From: Septoria linicola
Lineage: Eukaryota > Ascomycota > Dothideomycetes > Mycosphaerellales > Mycosphaerellaceae
DNA length: 64,000 bases
Reading direction: 5' to 3'
NCBI GenBank assembly: GCA_024114885.1
Contig: CP099419.1
Coordinates: 3,534,001-3,598,000 of the forward strand
Shown: positions 31,090-41,212 of the stretch, in pieces
How the letters are laid out: each line of letters begins with the position of its first letter
How positions within the stretch are numbered: position 1 is the stretch's first letter
Notes under the pieces: model-generated
What the model was told of the DNA's origin: nothing
The model's input: the letters and a program-made list of their open reading frames with translations, nothing else
The model's database searches: none
Position numbers and translations under genes: made by a program

Positions 31090-32120
31090 ATCGTCTTAAA
31101 TATCGCTTCTATCTAGACTAGATAAAGCGAATAGCTCTACTATTACTTAGTAAGGATAATATCTATATAGAATTATCGCCTAGATAGTACTATATTATAA
31201 CGCTAGAGATAGCGTTATTCCTTATCTATAAACGAATAGCGTATCTAAGTCGTTATTATAATATAAAGGAACTCGGCTATAGTTATATATAGATTAGTTA
31301 GATCTTTAATAGAATAGTATAGTTACTATATTAGAACTTCTACGACTTGATCTATTAGTAGCTAGCGCTTAATAAGCGCTTAATACTATAGAGATATACG
31401 AACAAAGTAGGTAAAGCTAGTTATAGAATAGGTTAGATATAGGGATTTATTAATAGTATATTCCTTAAGTTTATATAGCTAATAAATAACGCGTTCTAGC
31501 TTATAATATACTCTAGGTATTATAGTACTAATAGTTAAAAGATATAGGCTATTACTACGCCTAATAGCTTAGTTATCTATATTATAGTATCTATTCTTAG
31601 TCTAGCGAACGATAGTACTATTTATAGTAATAGTAGTATTACTAAAAAGATAAGAGATATATAAGCCGCTAATCCTAGACTCTAGTACTTATTTCTATTT
31701 AGTAATAGCGCGTATAGTAACTTCTAGGGTATAATTAAGCCGATTTAGTATAAGGCTAGATATTAGTTCCTTACTAACGAATAACGGACTATAAACTACT
31801 AGCTCTTAATATCTAGAATAAGTATCGAGATAGTATTTAGTAATAACTATATCTAGTTTACCTATATATACTTTAGTAAAGGTCTATAGTCTATAGTATA
31901 GAAGGTTAGAAACTATTTCCTTATATCTATATTACTTTAGAACTACCTTACTTGCCTTAGAGTAGAAGAAGGTAAGATAGGTACTATTAATAGTATATTT
32001 AACTACTAGCTACTAACTCTTAAATAGTATCTCGTAGGCGAAGCTATAGTCGATTAATACTCGATTAGTCGCTTAGTTAGTAGATATAGCGAAGAACGTA
32101 AGAAGGAGAAAGCTCGTCGT
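31090..32120 (+). pseudogene. Relic PIF/Harbinger-like DDE transposase
   Basis: One frame (codons in phase with 31443) can be read through many TAG/TAA stops. Its block order is that of fungal DDE-superfamily (DDE_Tnp_4, PIF/Harbinger-like) transposases: a helical part near IFNRIV and NFYDLIY; GFINS at 31443-31457, where the family has GFIDG; SLANDSTIY; FSNSAY, where the family has FGDxAY; then RISIEIVF carrying the third acidic residue; then FTYIYFSKGL and ISILL-NYLTCLRV. Both catalytic Asp codons have become Asn, and the stops fit CAG/CAA/TGG changed to TAG/TAA, all as expected from RIP. The coding limits are approximate. Family assignment rests on my reading of motif order, not on a search. 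Confidence 0.65.
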
Positions 32121-32212
32121 ATTAGTAATAGTATATTATTCGTATCGATAGTTATATAGTTATTTATATAAAGTATTATCTTAAAGCGCGTCTATCTTTT
32201 TAGTAATATATA

Positions 32213-32338
32213 CTAAGACTTCTATCTCGACTATACCTAATAATTAATTATAGATATAGTCGATAGACCGACTACGCCTATAATTAGCTCGACTACGCTA
32301 ATAAATAGTTATTAGCGTAGTCGAGCTAAAAGTCTTAG
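32213..32338. repeat. Foldback unit 1 (MITE-like)
   Basis: The outer arms 32213-32232 and 32319-32338 are inverted repeats matching at 18 of 20 bases. Within it is a perfect 17-bp palindrome, 32286-32302 against 32311-32327, with an 8-base loop (aaatagtt). The unit resembles the second one at 34041-34152. Confidence 0.7.
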
Positions 32339-32349
32339 TAGAGTATCTA

Positions 32350-33100
32350 AGGATTTAGATATAGAGATTATAGATTTATTTATTTAATTTATTAAGAATA
32401 CTATTATTTCTATAGTAGTAAGCTATACGCTATATACGCTATATAACTAATTAAATAGCGAGAAATACCTTATAGTTATTATAGGTAAATTAGCTAAAAC
32501 ACGCGTAATCGTCTTAACTTACTTAGTTCTAACCTCTAATCCTTAAACTATAATAGGACTAATATTACTACCTTGTCTACTACTACGACCACCTCTATAG
32601 CTACTATACTTACTAATACCTAGACGATAGTCTTTAATATATAGTAGACGTACCTTACGCTAGCGATACTCGATCTTCTTATAGACGTAGTTCGAATACT
32701 TACTAGTTAAAACACGATCGTTTCCTTTATTATATCTATCTAAGATATAGCGTAATCTAGCCTTATAGTAGTTTAGATACTTCTTATCCTAGCTAACCTT
32801 ATAGAACTTAGCCTTATACGTACGCTAGTAAGTATTCTTAGTATTAGCGCTAGTAGTAGACTATTAATCTATAGTAAGTAGACTACTTAGTAGTAGACTA
32901 GTCTTACTAGCGTATATTCTAGTATCTTTATTAGGAGCCGCTCTACTAGTCTTATATAGCGTCTTGTCTATAGAATCTACTAGACGACTACGAGGCTTCT
33001 TCTATATATTAGCCTATCTAGTTAAAGAGTTTTTAGTACTCTAGCGAATAGGAGTTAATAGTAGTAGTATAGTATTATCGTAGATTAGCGACGTAGTATT
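32350..33100 (-). pseudogene. Relic reading frame in the RIP island, basic protein
   Basis: On the minus strand one frame reads through scattered TAG/TAA stops and gives a Lys/Arg/Tyr-rich product with segments such as KAKFYKV, KKYLNYYKARLRYILDR and TSKYSNYVYKKIEYR, ending in a Ser/Gly/Arg-rich part. The stop pattern is that of RIP-mutated coding DNA. A basic helical protein next to a PIF/Harbinger-like transposase might be the Myb/SANT-like second protein of such elements, but I see no clear signature. Limits are approximate. Confidence 0.35.
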
Positions 33101-34040
33101 ACTACGGATTAGCGAGCTCTCTTTATAGATATCTAGTAGAGTACGTAGTAGATTACGAGGATTATAAAGAAGTCTACTTCTACTATATAGTAGACGATTA
33201 CTAAGAAGATCCGGTATAGTACTACTATTAGTAAGTAGACGCGGTATATTACTAAATATACTACGACCTTAAAGTAGCGACTCTAGATTAAACTCGTTAG
33301 GCGTATAGTAGTTCGATTACTCGCTCGAGTCGAGTATATTTCCTTCTTTAAAGCCGAATCTACTAATATTAGAGGTACTTAAGCTACGACGATCACGATT
33401 ACTACTAAAAACTAGTAGTATTACTAATAGTATACTAGGCTTAGTCTCTAAGGCTAGTTCTATAAAGGCGCTAGGGGTAAAGTAACTCTACTACTATTAT
33501 TCGAGTTACTCTTAAGTCGGACGAGAGAGTAGCGTTAGAGTTAGCGAGTTTATACTAACGAACTCGAACTCGTAGCTACTATCTATATTCTATTAGATAA
33601 TATGTTCGTAGATCGGACTACCTCGTAAGCGATTTATCTCGAGCGAAGGTATATTAATACGTAATACTCTATATAGACGCCTAAGATCTAGATTAAGGCG
33701 CTTAGTATCCTTCTTTAGAAAGTCTCTCTTATCTAGAGAGTCCGATATAGTACTATTATATAGTATATTAAGTAGTATATATATAAGAAAAGAGAGAACT
33801 CGAGTTATTATTTAAAGAGGAGAAAGAAAGAGAAGAAGCCTATACGTTCTTTATATAAAGCGACTCTCTTACTCTCTAAATAGAATAAGTAGTTACCTAA
33901 TTACTCGCCTAATTACTCGCTCGTTTACTATCTATATATATATATATATATTAGGAAGTACTTAGTTAAAGTTCTATTTATCCTTCAAGTAACTCTATAG
34001 AGAAGCTTCGACCTTCTCTATAAACTATAACTTTATATCG

Positions 34041-34152
34041 ACTATACTTACTTCTAGCTCGACTAAGCTAATAATTAAGTTATTAGTATAGTCGACGCTC
34101 GACTAGGCCTATAATTGATTTATTAGCTTAGTCGAGCTAGAAGTCGTATAGT
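34041..34152. repeat. Foldback unit 2 (MITE-like)
   Basis: Perfect 25-bp inverted arms, 34050-34074 and 34120-34144, surround a 45-base middle, and the match extends outward (actatact facing cgtatagt). The order ACTTCTA, CTCGACTA, TAATAATTAA, TATAGTCGA, CCTATAATT, GTCGAGCTA is shared with unit 1 in the same direction, so the two are related copies about 1.8 kb apart. Confidence 0.75.
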
Positions 34153-34215
34153 AAGATTTTAGAAGTAAAGATAAATATAAATATATTAATATACTAAAAT
34201 ATATTAACCTTAACC

Positions 34216-34902
34216 TTAATCTTTATTCTTTAGTAGTAGACGCGCGTCTAAGATAGTAGCTAAACTAGCAAAGCTAGTCGCTATAGCCTTACTTACCTTA
34301 TTAGTAATAGTAAGAGTAATCTACTCTTCTATCGCTATAATCTCTAGCTAATTACTACTACTATCTCTCTTTACTAGCTCCTCGCGCCGTAGAGCTATAT
34401 TAGTATTAAACTAGCGCTTCCGCTCTTTATTATACTACTCTTCTACTACTATTCTTCGCTCCTTATATCTCGTATTCTTCTCTATAACGCGATCTTTATA
34501 AGCTACCTTCTTTTTCGTATAATAATTAGCCTACGCTATTATATTATTAATAAAGCTCTTATTACGCGTCTTAGATCGCTCCTCTATATCTATTACGTAC
34601 TTACGCTTAGAACTAACCTTTAGAAGATTTAGAGGATTCTAAGAGTCGTTAGTAGTAGAGATAAAGTTATAGGTATATTTATCGATAGCTTTAGCGTACT
34701 TAATAATAGCAGTACTAGTATACGTCTTATCCTTCTTCTTAATCTTAATATATACGAGCTTTATAATTAGGTTATCGATATATATATCGAACTAGTTACG
34801 ATTACGGCTAGTACTAATAATACGCTACTACTACTAATTAATCTGTATAGGAATCTAGCTAATAATAGTAGAGTAGTTTCTACTATTAGAGCTACTAAAC
34901 AT
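34216..34902 (-). pseudogene. Relic reading frame of 228 codons with only TAG internal stops
   Basis: From an ATG at 34902 to a TAA at 34216-34218 the minus strand stays in one frame for 228 codons. It is interrupted by 12 TAG codons and no other stop, including four TAGs in a row, best explained as a former Gln (CAG) run or Trp codons changed by RIP. The readable product is charged, with DIYIDNLIIKLVYIKIKKKD, YNFISTTNDS, KRKYVIDIEERSKTRNKS and a Lys/Glu/Arg-rich coiled-coil-like end. I do not recognise the family. Coding-like sequence continues upstream to about 35300, perhaps as another exon. Confidence 0.5.
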
Positions 34903-36319
34903 AGTCTAAAATAACGAAGTAATATATAGTCTACGACGGCTTAAGAGCTCCTTTTATATTATTTCTATCTACTTCTACTTAGTAATACTATTCTTAAAGA
35001 TATTAGAATACTTATCTAAGTACTTTATAGTCGCTATAATAGTCTTCTTAGACTAGATATACTATACCTTCTTCTTCTTCTAGACTCTATTACGATTACG
35101 TTTAGTCTACGTATCGATCTTAACCTCTATATTATTTCTCTTATTCTAGTCTACTTAATTATATCTATTTAGAAAGCTAGCTAGATCTCGCTTATACTCC
35201 TTCTTTATAGCCTCTTATATAGCGTAGATATTTAGCTCTAGTAGGATCCTAGTAGTAGCTAGTATATTCGTAGTAGACGACGCTAGAGTAGATAGAGGTA
35301 TATTCTAAGGCTATATCGGACCTTAGACCGGTTTAGTTATAGTAGGAGCTATAGCGATTACCCGACTACGACTAACTATCCTCTCTCTTATTAGTAGTTT
35401 AGGTATAGGCGTATTATCGGATCGTAGATCTATAAAGGTAGCTAGTTAAGTAGGCTAGGTAACGAATAGCGCGCTTACTAGCGGCAGTATAAGCTAAATC
35501 GATAGTAATAGCTCTTAAGCTAATACTACTATATACTATCTCGTATATAATATCGTCTATAGCTACGAGCCTATTATATTATACTCCGATATAGCCTCTA
35601 GACTTAGCTATATATTATTTAGCTATAGTAGATATAGTAAAGAGCTTAGAATAGTCTTAAATATACTAGAGTATAGTAGTATCTAATATAGAGATAATTC
35701 GATACGTACTAGTAAGTATATACTAGTAGCTCTACTATTTACTCGCCTATTACTATAGACTAGTATAGTCTAAGGCGTATAGTGCTATCTACTTAGTATA
35801 TATAGTAGAGGCGACGATTAAGGCCTATTATATATATTCTACTAGCTATAATAGCTTCTACTAATATTCGTATATATAGTATTTACGCTATACTACGAGG
35901 ATAGCGGTAGTTACGAGCTCGTTATATACTACTAACCCTACTTATCTAATATACTATTCTAAGGAGCCTATAGATAGTATATACTAACGATAAGCTATAG
36001 CGTAATATTAATAACGATTAAGGTAGATATATAGACGTAGGTTATACTAGTACGCGTCGTAAGGACGCGTTTACTATATAGATATAATACTACGGCCGCT
36101 AGTAATAGCGTAGATATACTATATCTAATAGAATAACTAGTTTATAGTTATATACCTACTTCTAGTAGCTAGTATTATAAGATAAAGAAAGAGAGTTTAC
36201 TACGCTTAATTTGGTATAGTATACTAATTTGAATTCGACGGTGTCATTTATATAGCGTTGCTAGCCTACTGGCACGTGCATTACGCAGCCAATAGATCTA
36301 CTCTATTCGGTCACAGCTG

Positions 36320-36339
36320 GACGGTAAACATGCTCTAGT
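36320..36339 (-). repeat. Right terminal inverted repeat
   Basis: The sequence gacggtaaacatgctctagt is the exact reverse complement of 30702-30721. It ends 104 bases before the cullin stop codon. Confidence 0.85.
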
Positions 36340-36443
36340 GCTCGGCGCTTGGTTTGCACGTCATGATTGGTCCATGCTTCGTCCTAGCAGGAACTCAATG
36401 ATATCACGGACTCGCGTGTCAATGTCTTGGTCTGTGTATCCTC

Positions 36444-39227
36444 CTACGCGATATACGAATACATGTTGCCATCTTCCCGCTCCATGTAGTCCTTCTCAAT
36501 CAATCGATCAATGTTCTTCTTGATGTCTGCCACCGCCAAGACACCTCTGCTCATTGTCGACTTGATGACCTCCGACACGAGTTCTTGGTGACTGATCGTC
36601 TTGCGACTCTTCATGATTCTTACCACCGCAGCCTGGCATTCAAAGTTCCGATCTTCCGCAACACGCTCGTGCGTCTCCTTGTTTTCCTGCTTCGTCTCCT
36701 TCAGCTGCACCTGATTGATCTTGACGCGATACTTGGGATGCTCAAAACTAGTGTTGATCGAGAAGGCGTCCGTGTCGTTGATGTCCTTGCCCTTCGGATG
36801 TTTAGTTAGTGGTCGCAGCTTCGCACACGCAAGCGATTGAAGTGTTCGCTTGACCTCAGCTTCAGCTGTGAAAAGTCAGTATCCATTCATTTGCTCTCAG
36901 TGCCATTGATGTGACTTACGCAGACCAGTCTCTGACTGGATATGTGTGTATGTGAGCTTCTCGTCCTCCGCAAGCCCATTGAAGAGCAACAAAACGATCG
37001 CCTGGAAACTCGACACCACCAACTCTTTACTTCCCTTGCCAAAAGTTGCCTTCATTTGGCAGTGCGCCAGGGCATGTTTCCAGTCCAGTTTCCGCCCAGT
37101 GTGTTTGCTTTTGTAGTGAAGCTCGAAGTCATCGATCGCCTTTTTGATGTTCTGGGGCACGCAGACTGGAATGTCCTTGTACGAAGGCCATGCTGCCGCC
37201 GATAGGATGTTCACGCTCAGATCAACATTCTTGCCCTTTTCAAACCCTATCCGATCCTCAATCCGCTGCTTGTATGACTGCATTTCTTCGCGAGCTAGCT
37301 CAACATCCTTGAACATCTGCTCCAGGTTCTGTGTAAATCCACTACCACACTCGGTCTTCAGTCGTGTCAGCATGCTACGCTCTGCATCGGCCGAAGCACT
37401 TCGGCCCATGAGTAGTCGCCGAGCCAAGTCCTTCTTGTAGAAAGCCTCGAAGACAGCTTTGCCATGCACGAATCGAAAGAGATCCAAGACTTGATCGAGC
37501 TGGATGTTGATCTCGGCATCTTCATCAACCTCCATATCATCATCGTTGTCACCCGCAGTGTTGAGCTGCGGAATAGGTCCAGTAATACTGGACGAACGTC
37601 TGGCTGTGAGAACTTCCGGAATCGCTTTCGCGCCACCACGAAGCAGCTGATCGACATACTTGGCTATCATTTCGCCCACCTTGGTGTTGTCTGTTCCCCA
37701 GGTCGCGTCGCCCTTTTTCGTCTTGTTCATAAATGTTTCGAAGCTTTCCCGCAACCCATAGCCCAGACTCTCATCACGCTGGAATGCTGTCTTCCAAATT
37801 TGATCTAGACTTCGCTTGAGCGATAGCAGATTGACCACCATGTCGTCCTCCTTGCCAAACACAATGCTGGTACCGGCTTGATCGACCCACTTCTCGAATG
37901 CGGGTCGCAGCTTGTCCCCAAGCCGTCTCCGTGCCAGCAGTGCATATAGGGCTGCAAGTTCCGAAGCAGCATTCCTGTCAAGAAGTAGTCCAAGTGCCTC
38001 GTAGTCGACCAGGTCAGCCTCTTTTGTCTGGACAAGGTGGTCTTCGAGCAAGCTCAGGAGATCTCTCCTTGTACTGCTATCAAGATCAAACTCTTCGCAC
38101 CTGGCTGTTTCTTGAGCTATTAGCTCATCAGCCGATGCTACATAATCAGGAATAGTCTTCTCAGCAATGGCGGTGTTGGACCACTCATCGAGGTATTTTT
38201 GACTGGTGGCAAGAAACCGCGGCTCGAATGATGTGGTATACGTCTGCAGCGCATGTAGCATATCAACGGCATTCCTGAACAAGCCTTGGTCCAGCTGCTG
38301 TGCTCGCGTCCGCTCTGCTGTGACAATGTCACATGCGCCATCAATAATCTTGTCTTTGAGCCCTTCGCTCCTGAAGACGTTCTGCCGGAATAGCTGTGAT
38401 GTGTACGAATCAAGTGTCGGCTTGCTTGACGACAGCAGATATGATCGATCCAGGAAGAAAAAGATGGCACGAATCGTCGTCATCTGCTCGGTCCACCGCG
38501 TCCATGCTGTCAACACTGCCTTGAGGACAGTCACGTTATCCTCGCCGGCCCGCTCGAGCAATTTATCACGAACATCACGCTGGATATGCTCCGTACACCG
38601 CTTGTCCAGGCGTGAGAACAACGTGGACGCGCCGCCTTGTCTGCACACATTCTCCACGCCTCGATAGAGATCCTCCTTGCTGAAGCCATTGTGGCCATCC
38701 TTGAATATGAGAGCCAGAGCTTCGTCGACTTGACCCCAGACCTTTTCCAGGTAAGCCTTGCTGTCCCAATTGCTGTTCGTCTTGAGATTCTTGACCACGA
38801 GCTTCTTCGCCCCCACATGAGGATTCATGGCAGTCTTCATGCTCGGTCGCCGCGTTTGGGACGAAATGGGAGACGATCCATTAGTGAGGTCGATTACGCC
38901 ATTTCCGTTCGCCTGCGGTGATCTCGAGCTGAAGGAGTACATGTCGGCAGGTGCGAGTGAAGTTGTGGAGGAAGGCGTAGGTGGTGGCGGTGGGTGGTCG
39001 GGCTTTTGGCGTTTGCTGCGAGGAGATGCCTCTGCACCACAACTCGTTGCTGAATTTGGCTTCTGATGACTCGAGAACAGCGAGCTGATGCTGTGCTGCC
39101 TTGCTGTCTCCTCCTCCGCTCCTCCTACTGCTACTGCTCCTCCTCCTCCTGCTGGCCGGCTGGATCGCTTGCGTTTACGGTCGCTGGTGGCAGAAGACGT
39201 CTCTACGACGTTCGGCGATGATTTCAT
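36444..39227 (-). CDS. CUL4: Cullin-4 scaffold of CRL4 ubiquitin ligase
   Basis: Exons 36920-39227 and 36444-36865 (54-nt intron, donor GTAAGT) encode 909 residues. The start is the ATG at 39227 (MKSSPNVVETSSATSDRKRK); the upstream frame has no ATG. The first ~130 residues are disordered and basic, as in other Cul4 proteins. The block KKLVVKNLK at about 145 is the Cul4 form of the start of the cullin repeats, which bind DDB1. The cullin homology domain contains LDLFRFVHGKAVFEAFYKKD LARRLL-type sequence and NILSAAAWP. The last exon holds the winged-helix/neddylation region RIMKSRKTISHQELVSEVI, with Lys in RIMKSRK as the NEDD8 site, and ends EREDGNMYSYIA. In Neurospora, CUL4-DDB1-DIM5 directs H3K9 methylation, so this gene beside a RIP-mutated island is of interest; adjacency alone proves nothing. 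Confidence 0.9.
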
Positions 39228-39696
39228 CTGATATGTAATGGACGCCAATTGTACTACCTCCCCGTACTCCCCATCGTACAAAGATGAGTCGTCAATCAAC
39301 TACGAACACCACTTATCGAAAGCAGATAAGCGGACGAGCTCGCCCGCGTCGTGTGAAGTCATCATCAAAGCACGTCCCTCGGTCGACCTTCTTATCTTCC
39401 CATCTCACGTCCTCTAACTTAGTGATTTCGATACAGTCCATCCTGCTAAGTGTGACTAGATGCGACATTGAGCGTCAATCAGCGTCAGCAGAAAAGCAGG
39501 CAGGACGTGAACCAACAACGACAACAGCAGCATTGTCGTCAAACCACCTGTCTCAAGCCTGGTCCGCCCGATTGTCGCGATCCTTCAACTCAGCCCTTGC
39601 GTTCAGCTAAACATATAAGTAACAGGATACTGACTTGCATTAGAACGAGTGATGAACATTCAGAATTCACCAGATGCGCATCAATTTACCTGAACT
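39228..39696. promoter_or_regulatory. Divergent promoter, CUL4 / SDR gene
   Basis: 470 bases between divergent start codons; no other feature recognised. Confidence 0.4.
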
Positions 39697-40695
39697 ATGG
39701 CTCTATCCTCATCGCGCCAGCTCTTGGACATTTTCCAAAGCACCTTCTCCGTCCAGCCATTGCTCGCCGGATTCGCGTCTTTGGGCGCACTCTCCGCGGC
39801 GTATGCCCTCGCCCGTGGTGTGCGATTTTTGACCACACACTTTCTGAAAAGTGATCTCTCAAGTCGCTATTGCGATGAAGCCCATTGCTGGGCCCTAGTC
39901 ACTGGTGCTTCGGACGGATTGGGACGAGGCTTTGCAGAGGAATTACTTTCACATGGCTTCAATGTCATCCTTCATGGGAGGAACCACGCCAAGCTTGAGC
40001 GCGTGAAGGTAGAGCTGATTGCACAATGGCCTGCACGCGACATCGATATAGTGGTGCTGGACGCCATGAAGGATGTCGACGACCCGACAAGGATGATGGA
40101 GGCAATTCGAGCTCTATGTGGTCGCAAGATCAAGATTCTGATCAATAACGTGGCAGGCGAGCTCCACCCATTGTTCTTGTCTCACGCCGAAGGCTCAGCA
40201 GAGCGGAACAGACGACTCATGAATGGCAACTTCATCTTCGCGACCGAATTGACCAGGCTGTTACTGCCACAGCTTATCGAGAACAAGCCCTCGCATATCA
40301 TGAACATCGGGTCTGGGTCTGCGAATTTACCATGCCCTTATATCGCAGTAGCTGCAGCGTCGAAGTCATTCCTGGCAAGTTTCTCCAAAACTCTGGCGGC
40401 GGAGATGGTAGCTGAGGGACATCCAGAGGTCGAAGTACTATACAATCTGGTTGGCCTATGCTCGACTAACAGCGAGCCACGGTCCGTAACATTCCTGGTC
40501 CCTAGCTCTAGGCAATTCGCCAAGAGCAGTCTCAAGCTGATAGGACACGGCCACAGAAGTATCTGGGGCTACTGGCCGCATGCACTTCAATTCGAGACGC
40601 TGTTCCTACTGCCTACGAAGCTGGTCGAGAGGCTATGCATCGGCCTGGTGAGAGATCTGAGGGCGGAGTACGATCACAGACGCAAAGAAGCATGA
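39697..40695 (+). CDS. Short-chain dehydrogenase related to 17-beta-HSD12/3-ketoacyl reductases, catalytic Tyr missing
   Basis: A single-exon gene of 332 residues. A hydrophobic N-terminal segment (about 22-46, PLLAGFASLGALSAAYALA) anchors it in a membrane, as in the KAR/17-beta-HSD12 group. The Rossmann motif is TGASDGLG (69-76), the NNVAG block is at 150-154, and a Ser is present in IGSGSA (206). Aligning LPCPYIAVAAASKSF (211-225) with the group's LPxPxxxxYSASKAF puts Ala219 where the catalytic Tyr stands, while Lys223 is kept. A Tyr four residues earlier (215) is not in register. So the protein either lacks classical SDR activity or uses another acid. The C-terminus has the long tail of the group with a second hydrophobic patch (HALQFETLFLLPTKL). 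Confidence 0.75.
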   Translation: MALSSSRQLLDIFQSTFSVQPLLAGFASLGALSAAYALARGVRFLTTHFLKSDLSSRYCDEAHCWALVTGASDGLGRGFAEELLSHGFNVILHGRNHAKLERVKVELIAQWPARDIDIVVLDAMKDVDDPTRMMEAIRALCGRKIKILINNVAGELHPLFLSHAEGSAERNRRLMNGNFIFATELTRLLLPQLIENKPSHIMNIGSGSANLPCPYIAVAAASKSFLASFSKTLAAEMVAEGHPEVEVLYNLVGLCSTNSEPRSVTFLVPSSRQFAKSSLKLIGHGHRSIWGYWPHALQFETLFLLPTKLVERLCIGLVRDLRAEYDHRRKEA

Positions 40696-41212
40696 TCTTC
40701 CCACCGAGTCTTCGACTTCTAGCAATTAATCTTGATGCATTGACAGCTTATGTCGAGTGACTATCATAGACACGATTACAAAACAACCGCACCCGTGTGG
40801 AGATCGTGCCGAGTGCCTGGGCGGGAAATGGTGTACTTCGGTGTTTCATTTCCTTTCAAGTCCTCTTCCTCTTTTCTTCACAAATCTTGCATTCTCTCGT
40901 ATCGCATGCGACGTAGCGGCAAACCATTTCTGCAGCGATGGTCATCAGTCAGTCCTGCAGAGCGTGCAGTCGCACAGGATGTTCGGCGATTTACCGCCAG
41001 CAGGGAGTGCCCAGTATACTAAGAAAACATAGTTCGGTAGTGAGCGAGACCCATGATCATCACCACGTCGCGACCGTTTTCGCCGATGCCAACCCGGATA
41101 TGGTGTTTTGCGACTTAAGAGCACTGGTGACTATCAGCGTTGCTGGCTGACAAGTCACGCACAATAATCAAGAGACTCACCATAAAACTGCTTCTATGAG
41201 ACCCACCACCAC
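40696..41212. other. Intergenic
   Basis: About 520 bases between two plus-strand genes; the small frames lack coding features. Confidence 0.4.

Larger units (their letters stand above)
30702..36339. mobile_element. RIP-inactivated DNA transposon with 20-bp terminal inverted repeats
   Basis: A 5.64-kb element bounded by a perfect 20-bp inverted repeat. Both ends include the palindrome CTAG, so either a TA or a CTAG target duplication can be read, but neither is diagnostic. Inside, from about 30757 to 36235, the sequence turns abruptly to AT-rich, TpA-dominated DNA. In 31261-31860 I counted one CpA, one TpG and 16 CpG. That is the footprint of repeat-induced point mutation (C to T in CpA). The first 35 bases inside the left repeat and about 85 inside the right one are not mutated this way. 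No intact ORF of 60 codons exists inside. Relic frames include a PIF/Harbinger-like DDE transposase. The size suits a PIF/Harbinger-type element, but nesting of several elements is possible. Confidence 0.8.

Noticed and set aside
33930..33952. AT dinucleotide microsatellite inside the island
   Set aside because: A short TA run is expected in DNA saturated for TpA by RIP, so it is not a separate signal.
30702..36339. LTR retrotransposon as source of the AT-rich block
   Set aside because: I found no long direct repeats at the ends and no TG..CA termini; the ends are inverted repeats and the readable relic is a DDE transposase.
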